From assembly GCF_900101345.1 (NCBI RefSeq), contig NZ_FMUX01000031.1, positions 1 to 51,289 of the forward strand: 51,289 nucleotides of DNA, written 5' to 3'. Below, in pieces: positions 30,790 through 38,779 of this stretch. Both the position numbers and the translations under genes were made by a program. The notes under the pieces are model-generated. The model worked only from the letters and a program-made list of their open reading frames with translations. It was not told the DNA's origin and searched no databases. This stretch comes from Desulfoluna spongiiphila. Lineage in GTDB: Bacteria; Desulfobacterota; Desulfobacteria; Desulfobacterales; Desulfolunaceae. The first letter of the stretch is position 1. Each line of letters begins with the position of its first letter.

Positions 30790-33735
30790 CTACTCCGGTG
30801 GCAGCAGCACGCTTACGGCGTGGCGCCCGTCCACCTTCATCACGCAGGGGTTCTCAAAGCTGGCAAGGGCCGTATACTCCCCGTCCACGGCCACCGGCTG
30901 TTTCAGGAGCCATTCCATGTCAAAGTAATCGCCCCGCTCCTCCAGAATGGAGACATAGTTAATGCCCAGGGCCGTGATGTTGTGGAAAAAGTGGGACCCC
31001 TGGGAAGGGTCGGCCTTGAGATCGGCGTGGCTGCTCTCGATGATGCCGCACACCTCGGAGATCTCCTCCCAGGTCACGGGAATCCCGAGCCAGCGGTCCG
31101 CAGAGCCCCAGCGCCCCGGCCCCAGAAGCAGGTACTTCTCCTGGCGCCTGGCCATCTCCACGTTCATGCGGCCGATCTCCCGGGCAATCTCCCGGGTATG
31201 CTTCAGGTCGAAGGTGTCGGGTTTCACGTAGAGGATATGGGTGACGGGCTGTCCCTTCACATTTCCCAGGGCATGGGAGGAGACACTCACCCCGGCCCCC
31301 TTCTCCTCGTCGGTGATGACCACATCGGCCAGCTCGTCACGGTCGGTCATGGGCCGAATCTGGAGCAGGACAAACCGCCCCTTCTCCCCGGGCGCAAGGG
31401 GAAGCTCCACGGCAAACTCGATCTCCACCGAAGACCCCATGCCCTGGGCCCCGATATCAAGGACCTTTGCAAGGAGTTCCGGGAGGGGAAACATGTTGTA
31501 CTTAAGGATTTTATCGAATGTCAACACCCTTGGCCCCCGGTGCTGATGGCCGTACCGGATGGTGTTTTCCTCCCGGACATAGGTCCCGGAGAGGTAGGAA
31601 ACCGGCCCGCTGCCGTCCAGGTCGCGGATCGCCAGCTTTTCAATCTCCGAGTTGAGGGTCATGACGGAGCACCGGGCTTTGGATCCCACCTTCAGGGCAT
31701 ACAGGCTCTGCTGGGCGTTTTTCAGGATCTCCTCCACCCGGGAAAACTGCGGCAGGATATGGGGCCGCCTGGGTGAAAACCGCAGGGCCTGCTCCCCTTC
31801 CACCACCGTGCGACCAAGCCCCATGGCGATGGCGGCAATCCCCTCATCCGCCTCCATCTTCCCGAAGGGGTAGTAGTTGTAAGACTGGGCCACACCCGAC
31901 ACGGCCGGGTAATAGTACTCTCCCCACCGGCGTCCGGAGACCTGCTGGATGATCACCGCCATCTTCTCCTCTTCGGTGCGATGCCCCACCCGCCGCGCAA
32001 AACTCTTGGGCCCCTGGAAATAGGTGGAGGCGTAGACAAGCTTCACCGCAGAGATCAGCTGGTTCAGCCTCACCTCCAGCTCCGCGTTGTCGTTGGAGAT
32101 CATGCAGGTGTGGTACAGGCCCGCATAGGCCATGAACTGGGCGTCTTCGAACAGGGCCGAGGAACGCACGGCCAGGGGGTGACGGATCTCTTTTAAAAAT
32201 GCCCGGAGCTCTTCGTCGATCCAGCCGGGAAAGGTGGCGTTCTGGAAAAGCTCGATCACCTCGTCATCGGCAAGGTCGGCTTTGGCAACCCACTTGAGGT
32301 CGTTCTCCCGCATAAAGGCGTCAAACCCTTCGGTGGAGATCACCAGGGTCTGGGGAAGGGTGATCTCCACCTCCCCGAAGGTTTCGTGAAGCTCCGGGTG
32401 GTGGCGAAGCAGGGTGGAGGCAAAGACCAGGCCCCGGGCTTTCCCCCCCAACGAGCCGTTTCCGATCTTCAAAAATTCGGTTTCCGGGTCGAACTCATCG
32501 GCATCGAACTGGACCACCACACCCTTTTGGCGGTTGCGGCGCCGTTCCTGAATATTCTTAAGGATAAAGGCCTTCATGTCGGCAATATTGCCCCTGAAAT
32601 CCTCATCGGTGGCCGGTCGGAGCCGGTTGGCCAGAAGGGTCTCGGAACGGGCGAAGAACCAGCGGGAAAAATCGTTCTTCTTCCAGTGGTGGTAAAAGCA
32701 CTCATCCGAGATATCGGCCAGCATCTTTTCAAGGGCCCTGAAGTTGGGAGCACGCCCAAGCTCGCGACCATCGTTGTCCCGGAACACAAAATCCCCGAAC
32801 CCCAGCTTGTTCACAAAATAGTGGTGGAAATCACCGGATAGAGAAGGGGAGTTCTTGTCCACGAAGTAGATCCCCAGGACATCGGCAACGCTCCGGTTCG
32901 ACGACTCGGTGCTGGCCATCATCAAGGGGATGTCCGCCTGCTGCCCCTGGATATGGGAGAGCACCCGGTAGCCGGAGTCATCGCACACCACCCCTTCCCG
33001 GGGAAAGCTGGCATCGGAGATCACTCCGAGGATGTACTCCTTGTACTCCTCATAGATCTCCATGGCCTCTTCATAACTCTGGGTCACAAGGATCTTGGGG
33101 CGGGCCCGCATGGTCAGGAGCCGGTGCTCATGGTTCAACACCTCCTCCATGACGTTCTGGACCTGGGTGACCACCTCTTTGTACAAAATGGGCAGGATGG
33201 CCGAGGTATACAACGGGGAATCCTCCACCATCAAAATGAGGCGGACCCCAGCCTTTTGGGTGTCGTGGGCGACGTTGAGCCGGTCCTCCTCGCTTTTGAT
33301 CAGGGCAAGGAGAATATCCGCGTTTCCCGTCCACACATACATGCGGTCCACACCCCGGGACTTGGACCGAACCGGGTCAAACTGGCTGGGCAGGGGGCTG
33401 TGGGTCAGCAGCACCACGGGGATGCTCGGGCACTTGCGTTTGATCTCCTCCCCGAGGGTGAAGGCATCCATGTCCACAAGACGCAGCATGGTCACCACCA
33501 TGTCAAAGGAGCGTTTCTCCAGCATATCCAGGGCCTCTTCAGCCGTGGACACCCAGGTCAGGCGGGGGGGGCGGCTCAGGTTGAGACCCCTGTACTCGTT
33601 GACGATCTTCTCCGAAAGACGCCCGTCCTCTTCCATGATGCACGCATCATATAGGCTCGACACCAACAAGATCTCCCTGATTTTACAGGGCATCAGCTCA
33701 TAAAATACCTTAAACCGGGAGTCAAACTCTTCCAT
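30790..33735 (-). CDS. PEP/pyruvate-binding (PpsA/PPDK N-domain) protein with receiver-like N-terminus
   Basis: This is a roughly 981-residue protein. The first 400 residues hold two response-regulator-like regions (REILLVSSLYDACIMEEDGRL with MVVTMLRLVDMDAF; then RLILMVEDSPLYTSAILPILY with a long insert). In the first, the usual phospho-Asp region reads MLRLVDMDAF without the normal Asp-x-x-Pro-Gly. The C-terminal half is a PEP/pyruvate-binding ATP-grasp domain as in PEP synthase: GNGSLGGKARGLVFA, LAVRSSALFEDAQFMAYAGLYHT, VIIQQVSGRRWGEYYYPAVSGVAQSYN, EFAVELPLAPGEKGRFVLLQIRPM. A conserved tail follows (LLLGPGRWGSADRWLGIPVTWEEI). No phospho-His swivel domain or PEP C-domain follows, so it is not a complete PpsA. 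ATG 33735 is preferred over a TTG at 33807. Function is unknown. Confidence 0.75.
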   Translation of the reverse strand: MEEFDSRFKVFYELMPCKIREILLVSSLYDACIMEEDGRLSEKIVNEYRGLNLSRPPRLTWVSTAEEALDMLEKRSFDMVVTMLRLVDMDAFTLGEEIKRKCPSIPVVLLTHSPLPSQFDPVRSKSRGVDRMYVWTGNADILLALIKSEEDRLNVAHDTQKAGVRLILMVEDSPLYTSAILPILYKEVVTQVQNVMEEVLNHEHRLLTMRARPKILVTQSYEEAMEIYEEYKEYILGVISDASFPREGVVCDDSGYRVLSHIQGQQADIPLMMASTESSNRSVADVLGIYFVDKNSPSLSGDFHHYFVNKLGFGDFVFRDNDGRELGRAPNFRALEKMLADISDECFYHHWKKNDFSRWFFARSETLLANRLRPATDEDFRGNIADMKAFILKNIQERRRNRQKGVVVQFDADEFDPETEFLKIGNGSLGGKARGLVFASTLLRHHPELHETFGEVEITLPQTLVISTEGFDAFMRENDLKWVAKADLADDEVIELFQNATFPGWIDEELRAFLKEIRHPLAVRSSALFEDAQFMAYAGLYHTCMISNDNAELEVRLNQLISAVKLVYASTYFQGPKSFARRVGHRTEEEKMAVIIQQVSGRRWGEYYYPAVSGVAQSYNYYPFGKMEADEGIAAIAMGLGRTVVEGEQALRFSPRRPHILPQFSRVEEILKNAQQSLYALKVGSKARCSVMTLNSEIEKLAIRDLDGSGPVSYLSGTYVREENTIRYGHQHRGPRVLTFDKILKYNMFPLPELLAKVLDIGAQGMGSSVEIEFAVELPLAPGEKGRFVLLQIRPMTDRDELADVVITDEEKGAGVSVSSHALGNVKGQPVTHILYVKPDTFDLKHTREIAREIGRMNVEMARRQEKYLLLGPGRWGSADRWLGIPVTWEEISEVCGIIESSHADLKADPSQGSHFFHNITALGINYVSILEERGDYFDMEWLLKQPVAVDGEYTALASFENPCVMKVDGRHAVSVLLPPE

Positions 33736-34109
33736 GGATAACCTGCCGTTTTGTGTCAACCCACACCCTCCTTCGTACCGATCACAGATGATTAAAACGC
33801 ATGCCAAGACTTACAAAGGGGCACTATTTGATATATCAGACACCAAATACCAATGCAAGTCTCTGGACAGAGGCACCCGGGCTGCAATGCCCCTCCCCTG
33901 CTCAATTACAGAGAATTTCCCCGACATTCCACTTGAAAGGTCTCCCCATGGATTGACTTTTCACCGGGACTGGACTAAGCCCAATGCTGATAAAACAGGC
34001 GTCACCCGGGTGCTGCCACCCAAAACGCCCTTCGGCAACAGGGTCACCCGGCACCAGACGCTGAAAGCCATTTTAATAAAGCAAAACAACCAACAATGAG
34101 GCCACCCAC
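33736..34109. other. Intergenic region between divergent genes, with operator-like palindrome
   Basis: This region lies between the minus-strand PEP-binding gene and panC. It contains the TGATATATCA site listed separately and is more AT-rich than the genes. No gene is supported here. Confidence 0.4.
33825..33847. promoter_or_regulatory. Operator-like site (TGATATATCA) upstream of PEP-binding gene
   Basis: TATTTGATATATCAGACACC with core TGATATATCA at 33829-33838, centred about 98 bp upstream of the PEP-binding gene start. It matches the palindrome upstream of gdhA (48069-48088) at 20 of 22 positions, including the flanking ACCAAA. Confidence 0.5.
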
Positions 34110-34958
34110 ATGGACGTTATCGGTTCAATTCACGAGATGCAGAGCTTAAGCGACAGCCTGAGACAAAAAGGCAAGCGTATCGCCTTTGTCCCCACCATGG
34201 GCTTTCTCCACGACGGGCACCTCTCCCTCATGCGGGAGGCAAAAAAACACGCGGATATCCTGGTCACCAGCATCTTCGTCAATCCGGCCCAGTTCGGCCC
34301 CAATGAAGACCTGGACGCCTATCCCCGGGCCATGGAAAGCGACCTGGCAAAATCCAGGGAAGTGGGCGTGGATGTGGTGTTCACCCCCACCAACGACCAG
34401 ATTTACCCGGAGGGCTACGAAACCTACGTCCAGCTCGAAACACTGCCCAACCACCTCTGCGGCCTCTCCCGTCCCGTCTTTTTTAAAGGGATCACCACCG
34501 TGGTCACCAAGCTCTTCAACATCATCAAGCCCCACGTGGCAGTCTTCGGTGAAAAAGACTTCCAGCAGCTGGCCATTATCCGCCGCATGGTCAAAGACCT
34601 CAACATGGACATCGAGATCATCGGCGGAGCCCTTGTGCGGGAGGCAGACGGCCTGGCCATGAGCTCCCGCAACGCCTATCTCTCCGAGGAAGAGCGTACG
34701 GAAGGCCTTCGCCTCAGCCAGTCCCTTGCAAAGGCCCGGGCTATGGTTGCAGGCGGTGAGACCGATACGTCAGCCATCCGCGCCATGGCCGAAGCCCACC
34801 TGACCGGCTGCCCCGCGATCTCCGTCGACTACATCTCCCTGTGCGACCCCGAAACCCTGGACGAGACAGCAACCATCACAGGCCCCACCCTCATGGCCCT
34901 GGCCGTGATGCTGGGCAAAACACGCCTCATCGACAACACGGTGCTGGTGCCGCAGTAA
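34110..34958 (+). CDS. panC: Pantothenate synthetase (pantoate-beta-alanine ligase)
   Basis: PanC (282 residues) joins pantoate and beta-alanine with ATP to give pantothenate. The nucleotidyltransferase-fold motif PTMGFLHDGHLSLM (HxGH type), FVNPAQFGPNEDLDAYPR, GEKDFQQLAIIRRMVKDL and the KMSKS-equivalent READGLAMSSRNAYLS are all present. GAGG lies upstream of ATG 34110. The lipoprotein gene follows after 9 nt. Confidence 0.96.
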   Translation: MDVIGSIHEMQSLSDSLRQKGKRIAFVPTMGFLHDGHLSLMREAKKHADILVTSIFVNPAQFGPNEDLDAYPRAMESDLAKSREVGVDVVFTPTNDQIYPEGYETYVQLETLPNHLCGLSRPVFFKGITTVVTKLFNIIKPHVAVFGEKDFQQLAIIRRMVKDLNMDIEIIGGALVREADGLAMSSRNAYLSEEERTEGLRLSQSLAKARAMVAGGETDTSAIRAMAEAHLTGCPAISVDYISLCDPETLDETATITGPTLMALAVMLGKTRLIDNTVLVPQ

Positions 34959-34967
34959 GGAGTCATC

Positions 34968-35402
34968 ATGAACACCCGACAGCGTCTCAAGACCATAACG
35001 ACCATCGCCCTTCTGGCCGCCGTGCTGAACCTATCGGCCTGCGGCTACGTCCTCTACCCCGAGCGCAAGGGCCAATCGGGCGGCAAGCTTGATGCGGCCG
35101 TGTTTCTCCTGGACGCCGCAGGGCTCCTCTTCGGTATCATCCCCGGGGTTATCGCCTTTGCCGTGGACATTTCCACCGGTACCATCTACCTGCCCGCGGG
35201 TGATCAGTCGGTCATTGACAAACACCTTAAGCAGGGCGGGATCACCCCGGTTCGGGATCCGGGCATGAACAAAGAGCTCCTGGCCGATAAGCTCTCCATG
35301 GAGCTGGGCCGCCCCATTACCGCCGAGATGATCCGCCTCTACGAGGCATCCCCCCATGGCGGAATCGCCCTGGCGTCCATGGAAGTCAGGGTTCTCAAGT
35401 AA
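34968..35402 (+). CDS. Predicted lipoprotein with one membrane-inserted hydrophobic segment
   Basis: This is a 144-residue protein with a lipoprotein signal (lipobox LSAC, Cys at about residue 25). A GYVLYPERKGQSGGKLD segment is followed by a hydrophobic stretch rich in Gly/Leu/Ile (LLDAAGLLFGIIPGVIAFAVDI) and then STGTIYLP. The C-terminal third is soluble and helical. The function is not recognised. AAGGAG precedes ATG 34968. It is 9 nt from panC, so probably co-transcribed, though nothing ties it to pantothenate synthesis. Confidence 0.75.
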   Translation: MNTRQRLKTITTIALLAAVLNLSACGYVLYPERKGQSGGKLDAAVFLLDAAGLLFGIIPGVIAFAVDISTGTIYLPAGDQSVIDKHLKQGGITPVRDPGMNKELLADKLSMELGRPITAEMIRLYEASPHGGIALASMEVRVLK

Positions 35403-35414
35403 CAGAAAAAACTT

Positions 35415-35735
35415 GCCTCCGGCGGCCAGGGGATGATCCCCTGGGCCCCAGGTTGCGCATGCGATTTTCCCCTCGTTCCTCGGGGAAAATCACATCCGCC
35501 TTAAAAAATCAAAAATGACTCAACAATCATTTTTCAAGACCTGTTTGTTAAACCCGTTTGTAACTATTCAGCTCAAACAAGCCTCCGGCGGCCCTGCCGG
35601 GGGCCAAACGTTTAAAAAGTTTGACAAACAGGTCTTAAGCAAGCCCTTCAAGGCTCCGCCGAAATAATTTCCACTTTTTCACATTAGAAACGTTTTTTGC
35701 GGAGCTTTTTTTCAAAAAAGCGACCCGCCGGAGGC
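35415..35735. repeat. Composite intergenic repeat R7, 3' of the lipoprotein gene
   Basis: A 321-bp composite. The left part (35415-35575) starts GCCTCCGGCGGC and carries the TCGTTCCTC-loop hairpin (arms about 35454-35471 and 35481-35498). A second GCCTCCGGCGGCCCTGCCGG unit begins at 35581 with the AAACGTTTAAAAAGTTTGACAAACAGG segment in the other orientation. The block ends CCCGCCGGAGGC at 35735. It looks like two repeat ends joined or one copy inserted in another. Confidence 0.75.
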
Positions 35736-35793
35736 CTCTTTGGTCGGAGTGAACCACCGTAAAAATGTCTGCGTAAGCCCCTCCCGTACAAAC

Positions 35794-35836
35794 AAAAAAA
35801 CCGGTCTCGGCATATATGCCGGGACCGGTTTTTGTG
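35794..35836. terminator. Bidirectional terminator between lipoprotein and TauE/SafE genes
   Basis: ACCGGTCTCGGCA and TGCCGGGACCGGT pair around a TATA loop, with A-tracts and T-tracts flanking. It sits about 26 bp beyond the stop of the minus-strand exporter gene. Confidence 0.85.
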
Positions 35837-35861
35837 TATTCAGCAAAGCGGGGTTTTAAAG

Positions 35862-36647
35862 CTACCCGATATGAAGCACATGGGCGAGGATAATAAACAC
35901 GCCCGTGGCCAGGAGCACCCAGAAGACGATCTTTCTGAACAGGGCCGCATCGACCCTGTGATGCACGACCTCGCCGATGAGAATCCCCACCAGCAGAAAC
36001 GGAAGGGACCAGACCAAATTGAGCAGGCTCTGCCCCATGGCCGCGCCCTGGGTAGCCACGGCGGCAATGTTGGAGAGGAGGGGATCAAAGGTGGCGTCCG
36101 TGGCAATGAGAAAGGTATTCACAGAGACCCACAGAAGGCTCAAGGTCGCCCGGAACTCCCCCTTGTCCCGGAGCTTTCTCGTGGCATAGAGCACCACGAA
36201 GGGCCCCCCCGTGGCAAAGGCACCGTGGAGAATCCCTCCGAACACCAGGAGCATGTAGTAGACCCACTCGGGGATGGTCACACGAAGCTGGATGCCGCCG
36301 TACTCTTTTTTGAGCTGCATGATGGAGGTACAGACGATGAAGATCCCCAAAAGCAGCTTCAGGGTATCGCTGGGAAAGTGGTTGAACAGGTAAATGCCCA
36401 CGGGCATGCCCAGGCCCACAAGGCCCACGATGATCCCAAACTGACGCCAGTTGATGTGGCGAAACTTCGTGGAGACGAGATAGGCCCCCAGAATCCAGGT
36501 CAACACGGCCAGCAGAATCTTGGCCTCGTAAATACCCAGGATCCAGGTCACAAAGGGAAAAGCGAGAACGGTACACCCAAAGCCGGTGATCACTTCAAGT
36601 GTGTGGGTAAGAAACACCACGATACCGGTCAAAAGAAAGGTCATCAT
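35862..36647 (-). CDS. TauE/SafE family membrane exporter
   Basis: This is a 261-residue integral membrane protein of the TauE/SafE family (PF01925). The family includes proposed exporters of sulfite, sulfoacetate and other anions. There are about eight hydrophobic helices in two halves. The glycine signature near the start (LEVITGFGCTVLAFPFVTWILG) repeats as FGGILHGAFATGGPFVVLYATRKL in the second half. It is the last gene of the minus-strand cluster and follows the GntR regulator after a 232-bp gap. The context suggests it exports the end product or a toxic anion from the substrate handled by that cluster. The exact cargo cannot be read from sequence. Confidence 0.85.
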   Translation of the reverse strand: MMTFLLTGIVVFLTHTLEVITGFGCTVLAFPFVTWILGIYEAKILLAVLTWILGAYLVSTKFRHINWRQFGIIVGLVGLGMPVGIYLFNHFPSDTLKLLLGIFIVCTSIMQLKKEYGGIQLRVTIPEWVYYMLLVFGGILHGAFATGGPFVVLYATRKLRDKGEFRATLSLLWVSVNTFLIATDATFDPLLSNIAAVATQGAAMGQSLLNLVWSLPFLLVGILIGEVVHHRVDAALFRKIVFWVLLATGVFIILAHVLHIG

Positions 36648-36879
36648 GCGTCAAACATCCTTCGTACATAACGGTCGGGGCCGGATAACCGAAACATGCT
36701 GCCCCCTGCCCCCTTCCGGCTCGGTACCACAGCAGACTCCCACCTGATTGCAAACCACGAAGACGGATGAAGCAGTCCCTGCTCCCACCCGCCTAAAAAT
36801 ATACGCCACATCCCGGGCCTGACACCCGGAATTTTTATTCTACGCAGCTTTTCTAAAACGATCGCAACGCGGGAATCCG

Positions 36880-37596
36880 TCACTCTCCCGCCAGAGCCAC
36901 CTCTTCCTTGCTGGCCTGCTTGTAAAACCGCCTGATATGGTCTTCCTGCTTCTCAAAGGACCAGTGAATATCCCTTAAAAACGCGGTGGCCGACTCCCGG
37001 TTCCCGGATCGCAGCAACTCGATGAGGTGCTCGTGCTCATCGCAGTTGACGGTCTCCCACTCCGGAATGCAGGACCGGGAGAGAAAATCGTAGAGCCTCT
37101 GTTTGATGAGCTTTAAAATACGCAGCATCTGGTGGTTGTCCGAAAGGGAGAGAAACGCATCGTGGAAGGTGATGTTGAGGTGGTAAAACCGATCCGTGTC
37201 CTTTTCGGCCATGGCCTCTTTCATCTCGTTGTTGATGGACTCCATGTTTTCGATGCAGGAGGCATCGATGCGATGAAAGAGCCGGTTCATCATTTCGGAT
37301 TCAAAGGCCCTGCAAATCTCCCAGGACTCGCGTACATCCGACAGGGTCAGGCGGTTGACCATCACCCCGCGGCGGGGCAGGATGGTCACAAACCCGTCGC
37401 ACTCCAGCTGAATCAGCGCCTCACGCAGGGGGGTCTTGCTGATCCCCATGCTTCGGCTGATCTCGCTGGTGTTCACCAGCTGGCCGGGCAGCAGGTTTCC
37501 TTTGTTGATATCGTCTCGAAGGTAGGCGTAAATCTGTTCGCGCAAGGGCTGAACGTTAATTATCCCACTTTCACCCTGTCTTCCTGACAGCTGCAT
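36880..37596 (-). CDS. GntR-family (FCD) transcriptional regulator, likely cluster regulator
   Basis: This is a 238-residue GntR/FCD protein. The DNA-binding part reads PLREQIYAYLRDDINKGNLLPG, ISRSMGISKTPLREALIQLECDGFVTILPRRGVMV. The FCD part has ITFHDAFLSL and CDEHEHLIELL with metal-site histidines. It is placed between the ABC importer genes and the TauE/SafE gene, all on the same strand, so it probably controls this cluster and senses an acidic substrate or intermediate. It is a close paralogue of the regulator at 29610-30302. AAGGA lies just before ATG 37596. Confidence 0.88.
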   Translation of the reverse strand: MQLSGRQGESGIINVQPLREQIYAYLRDDINKGNLLPGQLVNTSEISRSMGISKTPLREALIQLECDGFVTILPRRGVMVNRLTLSDVRESWEICRAFESEMMNRLFHRIDASCIENMESINNEMKEAMAEKDTDRFYHLNITFHDAFLSLSDNHQMLRILKLIKQRLYDFLSRSCIPEWETVNCDEHEHLIELLRSGNRESATAFLRDIHWSFEKQEDHIRRFYKQASKEEVALAGE

Positions 37597-37977
37597 GGTC
37601 CTTCCTTTTTCGTTTCGTCCGCAGGCGAGCAGGGGGTCGAGCCAACACCAAAACAGTCAGACCGTCACATGCATCGCGTTTAATATTTTCAGACGTTTTA
37701 TATTATATATTTTATAAAATATCCAGCGCAGAGTATTCTCCATTGAACACCACTCACCAAACAGGTTAATTCACAACAAACCGGCCCCTTAGGCATGGGA
37801 CACACCCTCTGTATCCCCTCCCTGCAAACCGCTGCCTTCTCAAAGAGACAAACCTCCGGGCGGGAGCTCTCCGAACGTACACATCAAAACACCCGTTTCC
37901 GCCCACCCCGCCCGGCAGGACCCCACCTTCGCCGTGGAAGATGAAGTGCCTGCCGATATGCGAAGCACTCTTTCCGA
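37597..37977. other. Intergenic region upstream of the cluster GntR gene
   Basis: No gene is supported. The notable part is an AT-rich block at 37681-37725 in an otherwise GC-rich neighbourhood, listed separately as a palindrome. The rest (37770-37960) shows nothing recognisable. Confidence 0.4.
37707..37722. promoter_or_regulatory. Perfect 16-bp AT palindrome upstream of gntR
   Basis: ATATTTTATAAAATAT is a perfect palindrome about 110 bp upstream of the GntR start codon. It could be a promoter element or operator of the regulator gene. It lies within an AT-rich run, so chance symmetry is possible. Confidence 0.35.
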
Positions 37978-38754
37978 TTACAATGTCAACTCAGAGGCTT
38001 CGGTGATCTCATGGCGAAGCTTTAAGAACTCCAGGTCGGTAAATTTCCTCGGCCGCGGCAGGTTGACGTTATACACCTCACGGATGCGTCCGGGCAGCTT
38101 GCCTTCCATGCAGATGATCCGATCCCCCAGGAACAGCGCCTCATCGATGTTGTTGGTGACAAAGATGACGGTCCGCTTCTCCTGCTCCCAGATCCGGACG
38201 GTCTCCTGCTCCATGTAGATTCGGGTCTGGGCATCGAGCTGGCCGAAGGGTTCGTCCAATAGCATCACCTGGGGCTGGTTGGCGTAGGCCCTTGCGATGC
38301 CCGCGCGCTGTTTCATCCCGCCGGAGAGCTGATGGGGATACTTGTTCTCAAACCCCTGGAGCCCCACCATGTCGATGTAGTGCTGGGCCACCTTCCGGCG
38401 CTCCTCTTTACCGACGCCGCGAAGCTTCGGGCCCATCTCCACGTTGCCCATGACGGTTTTCCAGGCAAAGAGCATGTAGCTCTGGAACACGAGGCCCCTG
38501 TCCTGCCCCGGCCCGTCCACCTCCTTGCCGTTGATCACCACGCTTCCGGTGGTGGCGGTCTCAAGACCGGCCATGATCCTGAGCAGGGTACTCTTCCCGC
38601 ATTGCCCCGGCCCCAGGATCACCACAAATTCGTTCTCTTTCACATCAAGGCTGATGTCTTCAAGAACATGGACCTTCTGGCTCCCTTTCTGGATGAAGGT
38701 TTTGCTGATATTCTGACAGGAAATTTTCGCGTTTGTGTTTCCGTTTTCAGCCAT
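37978..38754 (-). CDS. ABC importer ATPase of NitT/TauT type (canonical)
   Basis: This is a 258-residue ATPase of the nitrate/sulfonate/taurine importer class. It has Walker A GPGQCGKST, the Q-loop in GLVFQSYMLFAWKTV, a canonical signature QLSGGMKQRAGIARAYA, Walker B VMLLDEPFGQLDA and the switch region FVTNNIDEAL, where the usual switch His is Asn (typical wording is FVTHDIDEA). It is the last gene of the importer group. ATG 38754 (MAENGNTN) is preferred over the frame start at 38799, which would overlap the permease gene. Confidence 0.9.
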   Translation of the reverse strand: MAENGNTNAKISCQNISKTFIQKGSQKVHVLEDISLDVKENEFVVILGPGQCGKSTLLRIMAGLETATTGSVVINGKEVDGPGQDRGLVFQSYMLFAWKTVMGNVEMGPKLRGVGKEERRKVAQHYIDMVGLQGFENKYPHQLSGGMKQRAGIARAYANQPQVMLLDEPFGQLDAQTRIYMEQETVRIWEQEKRTVIFVTNNIDEALFLGDRIICMEGKLPGRIREVYNVNLPRPRKFTDLEFLKLRHEITEASELTL

Positions 38755-38779
38755 TGTCTTGTTTCCATCCTCCAATGAA

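Noticed and set aside
30790..33735. Full PEP synthase (ppsA)
   Set aside because: Only the PEP/pyruvate-binding ATP-grasp part is present; the phospho-His and C-terminal TIM-barrel domains are missing.
33734..34099. 121-codon plus-strand frame before panC
   Set aside because: Composition unlike a protein and it spans the operator-like palindrome; panC has its own clear start.
36644..36883. 79-codon minus-strand frame between gntR and tauE/safE
   Set aside because: Overlaps both neighbours by a few bases; no ribosome site or family features.
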